Assembly (NCBI GenBank): GCA_002409595.1
Contig: DHNQ01000009.1
Coordinates: 1 to 64,000 of the forward strand
Reading direction: 5' to 3'
Length of the DNA stretch: 64,000 nucleotides
DNA from: Dysgonomonas sp. UBA5412
GTDB lineage: Bacteria; Bacteroidota; Bacteroidia; Bacteroidales; Dysgonomonadaceae
The position numbers and the translations under genes were made by a program. Positions 1 through 8,045 of this stretch are shown here, one piece after another. The notes under the pieces are model-generated. The model did no database searches and was not told the DNA's origin. It saw only the letters and a list, made by a program, of their open reading frames with translations. Positions within the stretch are counted from its first letter, which is position 1. Each line of letters begins with the position of its first letter.

Positions 1-214
1 CCGGTATTACCTATTTCCTCAATTATACTAGTTGTTTTATAGATTTCAATGATGTTATATTTTCTGTTAATTTATAATTGATATATCTACCCTTAGTTAA
101 GTTTTAGCCCTTTACAATGAAGCGAAAATCTGGGGTAATTTAGCTCATCTTGTTTATATTATCGGTTCTTGATTATTCTGTCATTCATTATAAAGGATAT
201 GAAATAATTAAAAG
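1..214. other. left-edge stretch without a recognisable gene
   Basis: This is AT-rich DNA before the groEL terminator. Short open frames run in from the left edge on the plus strand (13 codons in frame 1, about 24 in frame 3), so the end of an upstream gene is possible, but there is too little to identify. I see no tRNA, promoter pair or repeat. Confidence 0.5.
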
Positions 215-252
215 ATAAAAAGAGCTTCTCATCTAATGAGAGGCTCTTTTTA
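215..252 (-). terminator. intrinsic terminator of groESL
   Basis: A long inverted repeat (arms about 217-230 and 236-250) has core AAAAGAGC and GCTCTTTT with a TCTCA/TGAGA upper stem. It is flanked by A on one side and T on the other, so it can work in either direction. It lies 28 bases past the groEL stop. Confidence 0.8.
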
Positions 253-279
253 CTTTTATATTTATTGGGGAATTGTTGA

Positions 280-1911
280 TTACATCATTCCACCCATTCC
301 TCCGCCCATTGGAGGCATAGGAGCTGGATTTTCTTCTTTCTTATCAGCAATTATACATTCTGTAGTTAAGAACATCCCTGCAATAGATGCAGCATTCTCT
401 AAAGCAACACGAGTTACTTTAGCAGGATCGATAACGCCTGCTTCATTTAGATTTTCATATCTGTCAGCACGAGCATTATATCCGAAATCACCTTTTCCAT
501 CACGTACTTTTTGTACAATAACGGCTCCCTCTTTTCCACTGTTTGCTACGATCTGACGAAGCGGTTCTTCAATAGCTCTTTTTACTATTTCGATACCTGT
601 TGTTTCATCTTCATTTTCGCCTTTCATGTTTTCAAGAGCATCAATTGCACGAATATATGCAATACCTCCTCCGGGAACAGTTCCTTCTTCAATGGCTGCA
701 CGTGTTGCAGAAAGAGCATCGTCAACACGATCTTTCTTTTCTTTCATTTCTACTTCTGAAGGTGCTCCTACGTAAAGAACTGCTACTCCTCCGGCTAATT
801 TAGCAAGACGTTCTTGTAGTTTTTCTCTATCATAATCAGATGTAGTTTTTTCCATTTGAGCTCTGATTTGACCAACACGAGCAGATATAGCATCTTTAGC
901 TCCTGCACCATTTACGATAGTTGTATTATCTTTATTGATCGTAATTTTATCTGCAGTACCTAGCATATCTAATGTAGCTGCCTCAAGAGAAAGACCTCGT
1001 TCTTCTGTAATAACAGTACCTCCTGTAAGGATAGCAATATCTTCTAACATTTCTTTTCTACGGTCTCCAAATCCAGGGGCTTTTACAGCTGCTATTTTAA
1101 GACCTGCGCGAAGACGATTTACTACAAGAGTTGTCAAAGCTTCAGAGTCAATATCTTCAGCAATGATAAGCAATGAACGTCCTGATTTAAGTGCAGCTTC
1201 CAAAATAGGTAGAATATCTTTTAATACAGATATTTTTTTGTCGTGTATTAAGATATATGGGTTTTCAAGATCAGCTTCCATCTTTTCTGTATCGGTAACA
1301 AAGTATGGAGAAATGTAACCTCTGTCGAATTGCATACCTTCTACTACATCCACATAAGTTTCTGTACCTTTAGCTTCTTCTACTGTGATAACTCCTTCTT
1401 TTTTTACTTTACCCATTGCTTCTGCAATAAGCTTACCGATATTTTCATCTCCGTTGGCTGATATTTTCGCAACATGTTCAATTTTCTGTAAGTCATCGCC
1501 TACTTCTACAGATTGATCTTTGATGCTTTCAACAACTTTGGTTACAGCTTTATCAATACCGCGTTTTAGATCCATTGGATTTGCTCCCGCAGTAACATTT
1601 TTAAGTCCTACACTTACGATTGATTGTGCTAGGACTGTAGCTGTTGTTGTACCATCTCCTGCATCATCATTCGTTTTAGATGCAACTTCTTTTACTAGTT
1701 GAGCTCCCATATTTTGGAAAGCTTCTTCTAATTCTATTTCTTTTGCTACTGTTACACCGTCTTTAGTAATATGTGGTGCACCGAATTTTTTCTCGATGAT
1801 AACGTTACGACCTTTAGGCCCGAGTGTTACTTTTACAGCATTTGCTAAAGCATCGACACCTTTTTTTAGCTCATCGCGAGCATCTATATTAAACTTAATT
1901 TCTTTTGCCAT
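280..1911 (-). CDS. groL: chaperonin GroEL (60 kDa)
   Basis: ATP-driven tetradecameric folding chamber that works with GroES in the cytoplasm. The 543-residue length is normal. The start MAKEIKFN, the nucleotide-binding GDGTTT motif (residues 85-90) and the Gly/Met-rich C-terminal tail (ends PMGGGMGGMM) are intact. The equatorial, intermediate and apical regions follow in the usual order with no gap. It lies 27 bases downstream of groES and is followed by a strong hairpin terminator, so the two form a classical bicistronic operon. Identification is essentially certain. Confidence 0.99.
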   Translation of the reverse strand: MAKEIKFNIDARDELKKGVDALANAVKVTLGPKGRNVIIEKKFGAPHITKDGVTVAKEIELEEAFQNMGAQLVKEVASKTNDDAGDGTTTATVLAQSIVSVGLKNVTAGANPMDLKRGIDKAVTKVVESIKDQSVEVGDDLQKIEHVAKISANGDENIGKLIAEAMGKVKKEGVITVEEAKGTETYVDVVEGMQFDRGYISPYFVTDTEKMEADLENPYILIHDKKISVLKDILPILEAALKSGRSLLIIAEDIDSEALTTLVVNRLRAGLKIAAVKAPGFGDRRKEMLEDIAILTGGTVITEERGLSLEAATLDMLGTADKITINKDNTTIVNGAGAKDAISARVGQIRAQMEKTTSDYDREKLQERLAKLAGGVAVLYVGAPSEVEMKEKKDRVDDALSATRAAIEEGTVPGGGIAYIRAIDALENMKGENEDETTGIEIVKRAIEEPLRQIVANSGKEGAVIVQKVRDGKGDFGYNARADRYENLNEAGVIDPAKVTRVALENAASIAGMFLTTECIIADKKEENPAPMPPMGGGMGGMM

Positions 1912-1938
1912 GATTTTGTTTTATTAAAATTATTCGTA

Positions 1939-2208
1939 TTAAATGATTGCAAGAATATCAGACTGACGCATGATTAAATAAACTTCACCGTCTAATTCAA
2001 TTTCTGTTCCGGCATATTTTCCGTACAAAACTTGATCTTTTGGTTTTACGATCATGTCTTCGTCTTTTGTTCCATTACCTACGGCAATAACTTCTCCTTT
2101 AAGAGGTTTCTCTTTTGCTGTGTCTGGAATAATAATACCTCCCACACTCTTTTCTTCTGCGACAGCAGGCTTAATGAGGACTCTGTCTGCTAATGGTTTA
2201 ATACTCAT
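1939..2208 (-). CDS. groS: co-chaperonin GroES (10 kDa)
   Basis: Heptameric lid of the GroEL chamber. The 89 residues are slightly below the usual 94-97 but complete. The start MSIKPLADRVLIKP, the mobile-loop region EKSVGGIIIPDTAKEKP (the GGIIIP segment contacts GroEL) and the dome segment are all present. It is the first gene of the groES-groEL operon. The upstream region carries a Bacteroidetes-type promoter overlapped by an inverted repeat. No CIRCE element is present, so the HrcA mode of control is not supported. Confidence 0.98.
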   Translation of the reverse strand: MSIKPLADRVLIKPAVAEEKSVGGIIIPDTAKEKPLKGEVIAVGNGTKDEDMIVKPKDQVLYGKYAGTEIELDGEVYLIMRQSDILAII

Positions 2209-2272
2209 GATTTTTTAGATTTTTAATTTTATATTTTATGAATTTTATAGATTATTCTGTCTATCTCAAAGC

Positions 2273-2303
2273 GAAATGTATGCCAAAAATAGTTTCTGTC
2301 AAA
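2273..2303 (-). promoter_or_regulatory. groESL promoter (-33/-7)
   Basis: On the minus strand a -33-like TTTG (2300-2303) lies 19 bases before TACATTTC (2273-2280). The latter matches the Bacteroidetes -7 consensus TAnnTTTG except at its last base. This is the best promoter match in the 330-base gap between groES and the divergent lipoprotein gene. Confidence 0.55.
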
Positions 2304-2327
2304 ACTTCAGTGAAATGACAGTTTTGA
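2296..2327. repeat. inverted repeat over the groESL -33 box
   Basis: TCAAAACT (2299-2306) and AGTTTTGA (2320-2327) form perfect 8-base arms around a 13-base spacer. A second, nested pair is CTGTCA (2296-2301) and TGACAG (2316-2321). The first arm covers the putative -33 TTTG of the groESL promoter, which suggests an operator. No regulator can be named. Confidence 0.55.
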
Positions 2328-2491
2328 ACTGACAAGTAGTCATTCTTGTAAAATGTTGAATAGAGAATAGTATTCTACATAAAGAGGAAAATGTAGGATG
2401 AAATAAATTATTGAAAAAATGGATATTATGGATTTCTGTCTCTTCTCCAAGTATATTACTTATTTATAGCTTTCTGTCTGAAGTATTTATT

Positions 2492-2499
2492 TATCTTTG
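2492..2499 (+). promoter_or_regulatory. candidate -7 element of the thioredoxin lipoprotein genes
   Basis: TATCTTTG matches the Bacteroidetes -7 consensus TAnnTTTG and lies about 40 bases before the start codon at 2541. A weak TTTC sits 17 bases upstream in place of the -33 TTTG, so only the -7 box is well supported. Confidence 0.45.
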
Positions 2500-2540
2500 T
2501 AGAAGATAAAATTTTTAAACTAAGTAATACTTTTCTTTTG

Positions 2541-3635
2541 ATGAAAAAAATCTCATTATTTTTAATCATTCTGACTGTAATATTTTCTGCTTGTCAGGAT
2601 AAAACAACTTATACGATAGAGGGTAATTTCACTGAAAATACTTTTGACGGAAAAACTGTGTATCTTCAAAAAATAGATAGTATGCAGGCAGAATCTTCTA
2701 CTTTGATTGATTCGGTTGTTGTAAAAGATAGCAAATTTGTATTTAAAGGAACTGCTGATGCTAAGCCGATAATGGGCTTTATTTCTGTTGGACGTTTGGA
2801 ATCTCCTGCTCCTGATTCTCCTGTAGGTACTCTGATTCTGGAGCCGGGAACGATAAAGATATCTTTAGGTAAGAATACTGTTAGCACTACCGGAACTCCT
2901 ACGAATGAAGACTTTAATAAAGTTCAGCTTGTAATGAATAATTTAGCTGCTTTATATCAAGAAGTGAATGATGCAGGAGGACTGCAAGGTGTTCCTGATG
3001 CTCAGGCCAGAATGCAAAAATATCAGGAAGATATGCAAAAGGCAACTTTTGAATTTACAAAAGCAAATATGTCTAACAAAGCCGGAGAGTTTATGTTTTA
3101 TTCTTCAGCATCAGGCTTTACAAGAGATCAGTTGAAAGAACTATTACCTTTAGCTGATAGTACTTTTCGTAATACTCCCGAGATGAAAGCTCTTGCTTCG
3201 GAACTAGGCAAAGTTATACCTGAAGTAGGTCAACCTTTCCTTGATGTTCAACTTGCTGATGCTAATGGTAAAGCTGTATCTTTATCTGATTTTGCTCAGA
3301 AGAACAAATGTGTTCTTATTGATTTCTGGGCATCATGGTGTGGTCCTTGTATTCAAGAAATGCCAAATCTGGTAAAAGCTTATGCAGCAAACAAAGCAAA
3401 AGGTTTTGAAATAATTGGTATATCTGTAGATGACGACAAGCAAGCTTGGTTAAATGCAGTCAAAACTAATAATATGTCTTGGATACAATTAATTGATGGC
3501 TCTAAAGCTGCCTCAGAATTATATGCAGTCAATTCTATACCTCATACGATTTTGCTGGATGCCAATGGTATTATTGTAGCAAAAGATTTGAGAGGTCAAC
3601 AATTGGAAGATAAAATAGTTGAACTGTTGAAATAA
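2541..3635 (+). CDS. thioredoxin-fold lipoprotein with DUF4369 N-terminal domain (copy 1)
   Basis: Periplasm-facing thiol-disulfide protein of the AhpC/TSA-TlpA type, probably a reductase for periplasmic substrates. The ATG at 2541 is preferred over the adjoining TTG at 2538. A lipoprotein signal ends at FSAC (Cys18). Residues of about 20-130 look like DUF4369, then a helical linker, then a thioredoxin domain from about 230 with WASWCGPC (Cys267 and Cys270) and the cis-Pro context SIPHTILLD. It is the first of a tandem pair with the gene at 3731. The pair matches a family that is very abundant in Bacteroidetes. The redox partner and substrate cannot be read from sequence. Confidence 0.88.
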   Translation: MKKISLFLIILTVIFSACQDKTTYTIEGNFTENTFDGKTVYLQKIDSMQAESSTLIDSVVVKDSKFVFKGTADAKPIMGFISVGRLESPAPDSPVGTLILEPGTIKISLGKNTVSTTGTPTNEDFNKVQLVMNNLAALYQEVNDAGGLQGVPDAQARMQKYQEDMQKATFEFTKANMSNKAGEFMFYSSASGFTRDQLKELLPLADSTFRNTPEMKALASELGKVIPEVGQPFLDVQLADANGKAVSLSDFAQKNKCVLIDFWASWCGPCIQEMPNLVKAYAANKAKGFEIIGISVDDDKQAWLNAVKTNNMSWIQLIDGSKAASELYAVNSIPHTILLDANGIIVAKDLRGQQLEDKIVELLK

Positions 3636-3643
3636 ATTAATTA

Positions 3644-3675
3644 TTAAAACAAAACGATACTTTGTCTTGTTTTAA
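3644..3675 (+). terminator. weak AT-rich hairpin between the two lipoprotein genes
   Basis: TTAAAACA (3644-3651) pairs with TGTTTTAA (3668-3675). It is AT-only apart from one C/G pair and lacks a clear following T run. It may attenuate or end the first transcript, or be chance in AT-rich DNA. Confidence 0.25.
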
Positions 3676-3730
3676 TTGTTTAACTAGTCTTAAATATAAT
3701 ATTAATCATCTTATTTAAAAACAGAATTGA

Positions 3731-4834
3731 ATGAAAAAGATAATATTATTCCTTTCAGTTATAATGATGTTAGTTACATCTTGTGCCGAAAAAGATACAT
3801 TCTCTATCAAAGGAACTTTGCCGGGATCGGACTATGAAGGTAAGCAAGTTTATCTGAAAGTTTTAGCTGAGAATTGGAAAGATCAGGTTGCTGTGGATAC
3901 AGCTACAATAAGTAATGGCATTTTTGAATTCAAAGGTCTTGCCAAAGAGGGTGCTATTATACACTTTGTAGAATTAGCAGAACCATCAGATGTTGTAAGA
4001 CCGATCTTGCTTGTTGTTGAACCGGGGCAGATTGAAGTGTCTTTAGACTCGATATCTTCTGCGAAAGGTACTCCATCTAACAACAGTTACCAAGCTCTGA
4101 ATGATAAGCTATTCGCAATTTCTGCCGAAATGAGAGCTCTTTATCAAAAAGCGCAAAGTGATACTACCGGAACTTTTAAAGAAGAATTGGAAAAACAATT
4201 TGAAGAGAAAGATGCTCAGCGTTCTAAGGAAACATTCGATTTTATTAAATCGAATCCAAAAAGTGAATTAGCTGCTTATCTTTTTGCAACTCGATCTTAT
4301 ATGTTTTCTTTAGATCAGATGAAAGAAATTTCAGGATTGTTAGATCCTAAATATAAATCTAATGAAAGATTGAAAAAAGTTGATGCACGTATTCAAGCAT
4401 TAGACGCAACGTCAGAGGGAAAAACTTTTACTGATTTAAAGGCAAAAACTCCTGATGGAAAAGATGTTGCTTTGTCAGACTATGCCGGAAAAGGAAAGTA
4501 TGTTTTGATTGATTTTTGGGCATCGTGGTGTCCTCCATGTCGTGCTGAAATGCCAAAATTGATAGAAGCTTATAAGACATATAAAGGAAAAGATTTCGAA
4601 ATTGTAGGTATATCCTTGGATAAAGAAAATGAAGCTTGGGTAAATGGTATTAAGACTTTAAATATAACATGGCCTCAGATCTCAGATCTTAAATTCTGGG
4701 ATAGTGATTTAGCTGCTGCTTATGGAATAAATTCTATTCCACACTTGGTTTTACTTGATAAAGAAGGTAAAATCTTGGCTCGAGGACTTAGTGCAGATCA
4801 AGCAGTTGATAAATTAAGCGAATTGTTGAAATAA
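3731..4834 (+). CDS. thioredoxin-fold lipoprotein with DUF4369 N-terminal domain (copy 2)
   Basis: Paralogue of the preceding gene with the same architecture: a lipobox at Cys18 (VTSC), a DUF4369-like region, a linker, and a C-terminal thioredoxin domain. The active site WASWCPPC has its cysteines at residues 267 and 270, exactly the positions used in copy 1. The central dipeptide is Pro-Pro rather than Gly-Pro, which in thioredoxin-fold proteins alters redox potential and partner choice. The 367-residue length is nearly identical. The copies have diverged strongly outside the redox domain, so the duplication is old. A bidirectional terminator follows. Confidence 0.88.
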   Translation: MKKIILFLSVIMMLVTSCAEKDTFSIKGTLPGSDYEGKQVYLKVLAENWKDQVAVDTATISNGIFEFKGLAKEGAIIHFVELAEPSDVVRPILLVVEPGQIEVSLDSISSAKGTPSNNSYQALNDKLFAISAEMRALYQKAQSDTTGTFKEELEKQFEEKDAQRSKETFDFIKSNPKSELAAYLFATRSYMFSLDQMKEISGLLDPKYKSNERLKKVDARIQALDATSEGKTFTDLKAKTPDGKDVALSDYAGKGKYVLIDFWASWCPPCRAEMPKLIEAYKTYKGKDFEIVGISLDKENEAWVNGIKTLNITWPQISDLKFWDSDLAAAYGINSIPHLVLLDKEGKILARGLSADQAVDKLSELLK

Positions 4835-4861
4835 TGAATCTGTAATAAAGAATACATATTA

Positions 4862-4897
4862 AAAAAAAACCACAAGTAATTAACTTGTGGTTTTTTT
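4862..4897. terminator. bidirectional terminator
   Basis: CACAAGT (4871-4877) and ACTTGTG (4883-4889) are extended by outer A/T runs, with poly-A before and seven T after. It serves the plus-strand lipoprotein genes and the convergent minus-strand gene ending at 4901. Confidence 0.85.
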
Positions 4898-4900
4898 ATA

Positions 4901-5563
4901 TTATCTACTACGAAAAAGATTTATATCTCCCCCTTTTTTATATCTGATACCATCAGATCCCTCTGCTTCGATAACATAAAAATATACACCCGTATTTACG
5001 AGTTTACCCTTGTAGCGACCATCCCACCCTTTAGCAGGATCATTGAATTCGTATAGTTTTTGCCCCCAGCGATTAAGAATTGTACATTTGAACTTTACTA
5101 GCGATCTGTAAGCTACTCGAAACTCGTCATTCGATCCGGGAGAATCTCCCGGCGAAAAGAAGTTTGGCGGATCAAGATAGGATTCTGTGATCTGGAATGA
5201 TAAAGAGTCTTCAGCAATGCATTCAGAAGAGTTGTCTGCAACTTCAAATTTTATAACATAGTTTCCCGATTGTTCAAAAGTGTATGTAATATTTCTGTCA
5301 GTATATCTGGCTATTGGGTTGTTGAAATCTTTATCTTTATATATAAACCATGTATAATAAATAATATCTCCTGACCCATTTCCATAAAAACTTATTGTTG
5401 CCGGAGCCGGAAATCTTTTTTCAGTAATATCATTTTCTGTTACTTTCTCATTTGGGGTGTTTTGCCAGTTTAGCTCAAAGTCTATTTTTGCTTCAATATC
5501 GCATTGTGCTATACTAGATATTGAATGCCAAATAAACAAAAGAAAGATTATATACTGTTTCAT
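4901..5563 (-). CDS. secreted PKD-like protein with type-B (gliding-motility-associated) T9SS C-terminal domain
   Basis: 220 residues with a Sec signal peptide (cleavage near SIAQ-C). An Ig/PKD-like region at about 60-135 is followed by a C-terminal domain of the gliding-motility-associated family. The signature includes NFFSPG (equivalent of the usual FxPxGDG), then CTILNRWGQKLYE, GWDGRYKGK and TGVYFYVI. In this family the domain acts as a signal for type IX secretion, and type-B proteins are often released or co-exported with a partner. It is much shorter than typical family members, so almost the whole protein is one Ig-like domain plus the signal. It stands alone between terminators. The cargo role is unknown. 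Confidence 0.8.
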   Translation of the reverse strand: MKQYIIFLLFIWHSISSIAQCDIEAKIDFELNWQNTPNEKVTENDITEKRFPAPATISFYGNGSGDIIYYTWFIYKDKDFNNPIARYTDRNITYTFEQSGNYVIKFEVADNSSECIAEDSLSFQITESYLDPPNFFSPGDSPGSNDEFRVAYRSLVKFKCTILNRWGQKLYEFNDPAKGWDGRYKGKLVNTGVYFYVIEAEGSDGIRYKKGGDINLFRSR

Positions 5564-5591
5564 TCTCGAAAGGTATTATTTTTAAATGATT

Positions 5592-5620
5592 AACCCTCTA
5601 TCTTTAACGGATAGAGGGTT
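5592..5620. terminator. perfect 11-bp inverted repeat between spt and the T9SS-type gene
   Basis: AACCCTCTATC (5592-5602) and GATAGAGGGTT (5610-5620) enclose a 7-base loop. Neither side has a clean U tract, although T-rich sequence follows on the plus strand. It lies 55 bases beyond the spt stop. It may end the spt transcript or be a processing hairpin. Confidence 0.55.
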
Positions 5621-5674
5621 GTCTTATTTTATAATAATGGAATTTATATACTGTTTCCTTTAGGTTTTACCCTA

Positions 5675-6868
5675 TTACGAAATAACTCCCATTTGTTTAA
5701 AGGTCTTTTCTATTTTTTCGAAAGCAATGTCAACTTGTTCTTTTGTGTGAGTTGCCATTAAAGAGAATCTTATCAAAGTATCGCTAGGCGCAACAGCCGG
5801 AGATACTACAGGATTCACAAATATACCTTCTTCGAAAAGCATTTTTGTGATAAGGAATGTCTTTTCGTTATCTCTTACAAATAATGGAATGATTGGTGTA
5901 GATGTATGACCAATTTCACAACCCATTTGACGAAATCCGTCTAAGGCATAGTGAGTTATGTCCCAAAGATGTTTGATTCTTTCTGGTTCGGCTTTTAATA
6001 TATCCAAAGCTGCACTTGCTGCGGCTGTAGCTGCAGGTGTTGCACTTGCCGTAAATATATAAGCGCGTGAATTGTGACGCAGGTAATCCAGAATGGTTTC
6101 ACTACCGGCTATAAATCCTCCGATAGAAGCAAGAGATTTGCTAAATGTACCCATGATTAACTCTACATCATCGACTAGGCCACATTGTTCAACTAATCCT
6201 TTTCCACTATAATTACTACCCATAACACCTAAGCTATGAGCTTCATCAACCATAACGCTGGCATTATATTGCTTTGCCAGTTTTACTATCTCCGGGAGTT
6301 TGGCAACATCACCTTCCATACTGAATACTCCGTCTACTACAATGAGTTTCACTTTGTCCGGCTCACATCTTTGAAGTTGTTTTTCTAACGAAGCCATGTC
6401 ATTATGACGGAATTTTAATTTGGTAGAATAAGATACTCTTGCACCTTCAATGATAGATGCATGGTCTAATTCGTCCCATAATATATAATCTTCACGCCCT
6501 GTAACGCAAGATATTACACCTTGGTTAACATTGAAGCCTGTCGAATAAACGATAGCATCTTCTTTGCCTACAAACTCAGCGAGTTTTTTTTCTAATTCGA
6601 CATGTATATCAAGAGTTCCATTCAAAAAACGAGAACCGGCCATGCCTGTTCCATATTTTTTTGTAGCTTCTATTGATGCTTCCTTTACTTTTGGATGATT
6701 TGTTAATCCCAGATAGGCATTAGATCCGAACATTAACACTTTTTTGCCGTTGATAACTACTTCAGTGTCTTGGTCGCTTTGGATTTCTCTAAAATAAGGG
6801 TATATACCTGCAGCTCGTGTGTTTCTAGCTGCGTCATACCGATATAATTTATCAGTTAATAAACTCAT
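5675..6868 (-). CDS. spt: serine palmitoyltransferase (PLP-dependent alpha-oxoamine synthase)
   Basis: Condenses L-serine with a long-chain acyl-CoA to 3-ketosphinganine, the first step of sphingolipid synthesis, in the cytoplasm. The sequence closely follows the Bacteroides Spt family: GSNAYLGL, AGSRFLNGTLDIHVELE, the DEAHS motif (residues 208-211) and the PLP lysine in GTFSKS (Lys244). I chose the ATG at 6868, which gives MSLLTDKLYRYD as in relatives, over a TTG two codons upstream. 397 residues is the normal size. Glycine C-acetyltransferase (kbl) and BioF are the nearest alternatives, but the N-terminus GIYPYFREI and overall match favour Spt. A hairpin sits at the inferred transcription start. 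Confidence 0.88.
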   Translation of the reverse strand: MSLLTDKLYRYDAARNTRAAGIYPYFREIQSDQDTEVVINGKKVLMFGSNAYLGLTNHPKVKEASIEATKKYGTGMAGSRFLNGTLDIHVELEKKLAEFVGKEDAIVYSTGFNVNQGVISCVTGREDYILWDELDHASIIEGARVSYSTKLKFRHNDMASLEKQLQRCEPDKVKLIVVDGVFSMEGDVAKLPEIVKLAKQYNASVMVDEAHSLGVMGSNYSGKGLVEQCGLVDDVELIMGTFSKSLASIGGFIAGSETILDYLRHNSRAYIFTASATPAATAAASAALDILKAEPERIKHLWDITHYALDGFRQMGCEIGHTSTPIIPLFVRDNEKTFLITKMLFEEGIFVNPVVSPAVAPSDTLIRFSLMATHTKEQVDIAFEKIEKTFKQMGVIS

Positions 6869-6901
6869 ATTCAATTTACAACAAATGTAGATAATTTATA
6901 A

Positions 6902-6940
6902 CTATATCCCTAGAAACAAACGTGTTTGTACTAGATATAG
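6902..6940 (-). repeat. long imperfect palindrome in the spt leader
   Basis: Nested complementary arms are CTATATC/GATATAG (6902-6908, 6934-6940), CTAG/CTAG (6910-6913, 6931-6934) and ACAAAC/GTTTGT (6916-6921, 6924-6929). It begins about 5 bases downstream of a -7 box for spt, so it is either an operator at the start site or a hairpin at the very 5' end of the mRNA. Confidence 0.6.
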
Positions 6941-6944
6941 GCTG

Positions 6945-6952
6945 CAAAAATA
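6945..6952 (-). promoter_or_regulatory. candidate -7 element of spt
   Basis: On the minus strand the bases read TATTTTTG, matching TAnnTTTG. It lies about 77 bases before the spt ATG. No good TTTG is visible about 19 bases upstream. Confidence 0.45.
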
Positions 6953-7056
6953 GCTAAAAAAAATAAGAATGTATCCCTTTTGCTATAAATATTTAAAAAA
7001 AGGGTATTTTAATATAATCTTATTCCTCATCTGCTTACTATATCTCGCTTTTTTCT

Positions 7057-7064
7057 TAAATTTG
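7057..7064 (+). promoter_or_regulatory. candidate -7 element of the LytM-like gene
   Basis: TAAATTTG matches the -7 consensus. It lies 79 bases before the ATG at 7143. The -33 region has no clear TTTG. Confidence 0.4.
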
Positions 7065-7142
7065 CAATTTAGCGGCTGTCCGTCTTTAGATATATACTGT
7101 TGTAAATACAGAAAAAGACGTAAATAAATCGCAAAAATTTAA

Positions 7143-8021
7143 ATGAATAAAAAGAAAAATAAGCATAATTTCTGGAAGCGATTACATTTTAAGTATCGTC
7201 TTTCTATAATGAATGAAAATACTCTTGAGGAAATATGGAAAATAAAAGCGTCTATGTTTTCCGGTATTGTATTGATTCTCATATTTGCCTTTTTCTTGAT
7301 TTCCATTACTTCAGCTATCATTATTGCCACACCAATACGCTACTATTTACCCGGCTATCTGGATTCGGAAGTACGAGAAAAGGCTCTTCGTTCGGCAATT
7401 AAGGCAGACTCTCTTCAACAACAATTGGAATATCAGGAAGTTTATATAAATAATCTACGCAATATATTTAATGGAGTCCGACAAATCGACTCGGTTAAGA
7501 TTATTGATACCATATCCGTTTCAGAGAATGATCCATTGTTGAAAAAAACAGATAGAGAGAGAGATTATACAAAACGATATGAAGATGAAGAAAAATACAA
7601 TCTTTCTGTCTTGTCTACATCTGCGGCTTCTCCAATGGAAAGTGTGGTTTTCTTTAAGCCGGTGAGAGGAGTGATTACTCAAAAATTTGAACCCATTAAA
7701 GAACACTTTGGCGTAACAATAAAAGCATCTTCTAAAGAAACAGTTTCGTCTGTGCTGGAAGGAGTTGTTATATATGCAGGATATGATGTTAAAACCGGAT
7801 ATACGATACAGATTCAGCATAAAAATGGATTTGTGTCAATATATAAAAACAATACTTTGCTCTTGAAGAAGTTAGGAGATAAAGTTCGTACGGGTGAGGC
7901 AATTGCTTTGCTTGAGAAAAAGGAAGAATCAGATAAAAATACAGACACTTCTATTTCCTTAGAGTTTGAACTCTGGTATAAAGGTAGTCCGGTAAATCCC
8001 GAAAGTTATATTTCTTTTTAA
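7143..8021 (+). CDS. membrane-anchored, catalytically degenerate M23/LytM-domain protein
   Basis: A cytoplasmic basic N-terminus precedes one transmembrane segment (about residues 37-62). A linker with coiled-coil character follows, then a C-terminal LytM fold at about 170-290. The fold is recognisable from FFKPVRGVITQKFEP, VSSVLEGVVIYAGYD and GYTIQIQHKNGFVSIY. The zinc ligands are mostly gone: His188 is kept, but HxxxD reads HFGVT and the terminal HxH reads SLEFE. It is therefore probably a binder or activator of amidases, as EnvC and NlpD are, rather than an endopeptidase. It heads a plus-strand run with dxr 24 bases downstream. Confidence 0.8.
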   Translation: MNKKKNKHNFWKRLHFKYRLSIMNENTLEEIWKIKASMFSGIVLILIFAFFLISITSAIIIATPIRYYLPGYLDSEVREKALRSAIKADSLQQQLEYQEVYINNLRNIFNGVRQIDSVKIIDTISVSENDPLLKKTDRERDYTKRYEDEEKYNLSVLSTSAASPMESVVFFKPVRGVITQKFEPIKEHFGVTIKASSKETVSSVLEGVVIYAGYDVKTGYTIQIQHKNGFVSIYKNNTLLLKKLGDKVRTGEAIALLEKKEESDKNTDTSISLEFELWYKGSPVNPESYISF

Positions 8022-8045
8022 ATTAAAGAGAATAAATTGAGTGAT

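Noticed and set aside
1..214. 3' end of an upstream gene at the left edge
   Set aside because: Only up to about 24 codons are open; no recognisable sequence, so no CDS was called.
2209..2540. HrcA CIRCE operator for groESL
   Set aside because: TTAGCACTC/GAGTGCTAA is not present; another inverted repeat was reported instead.
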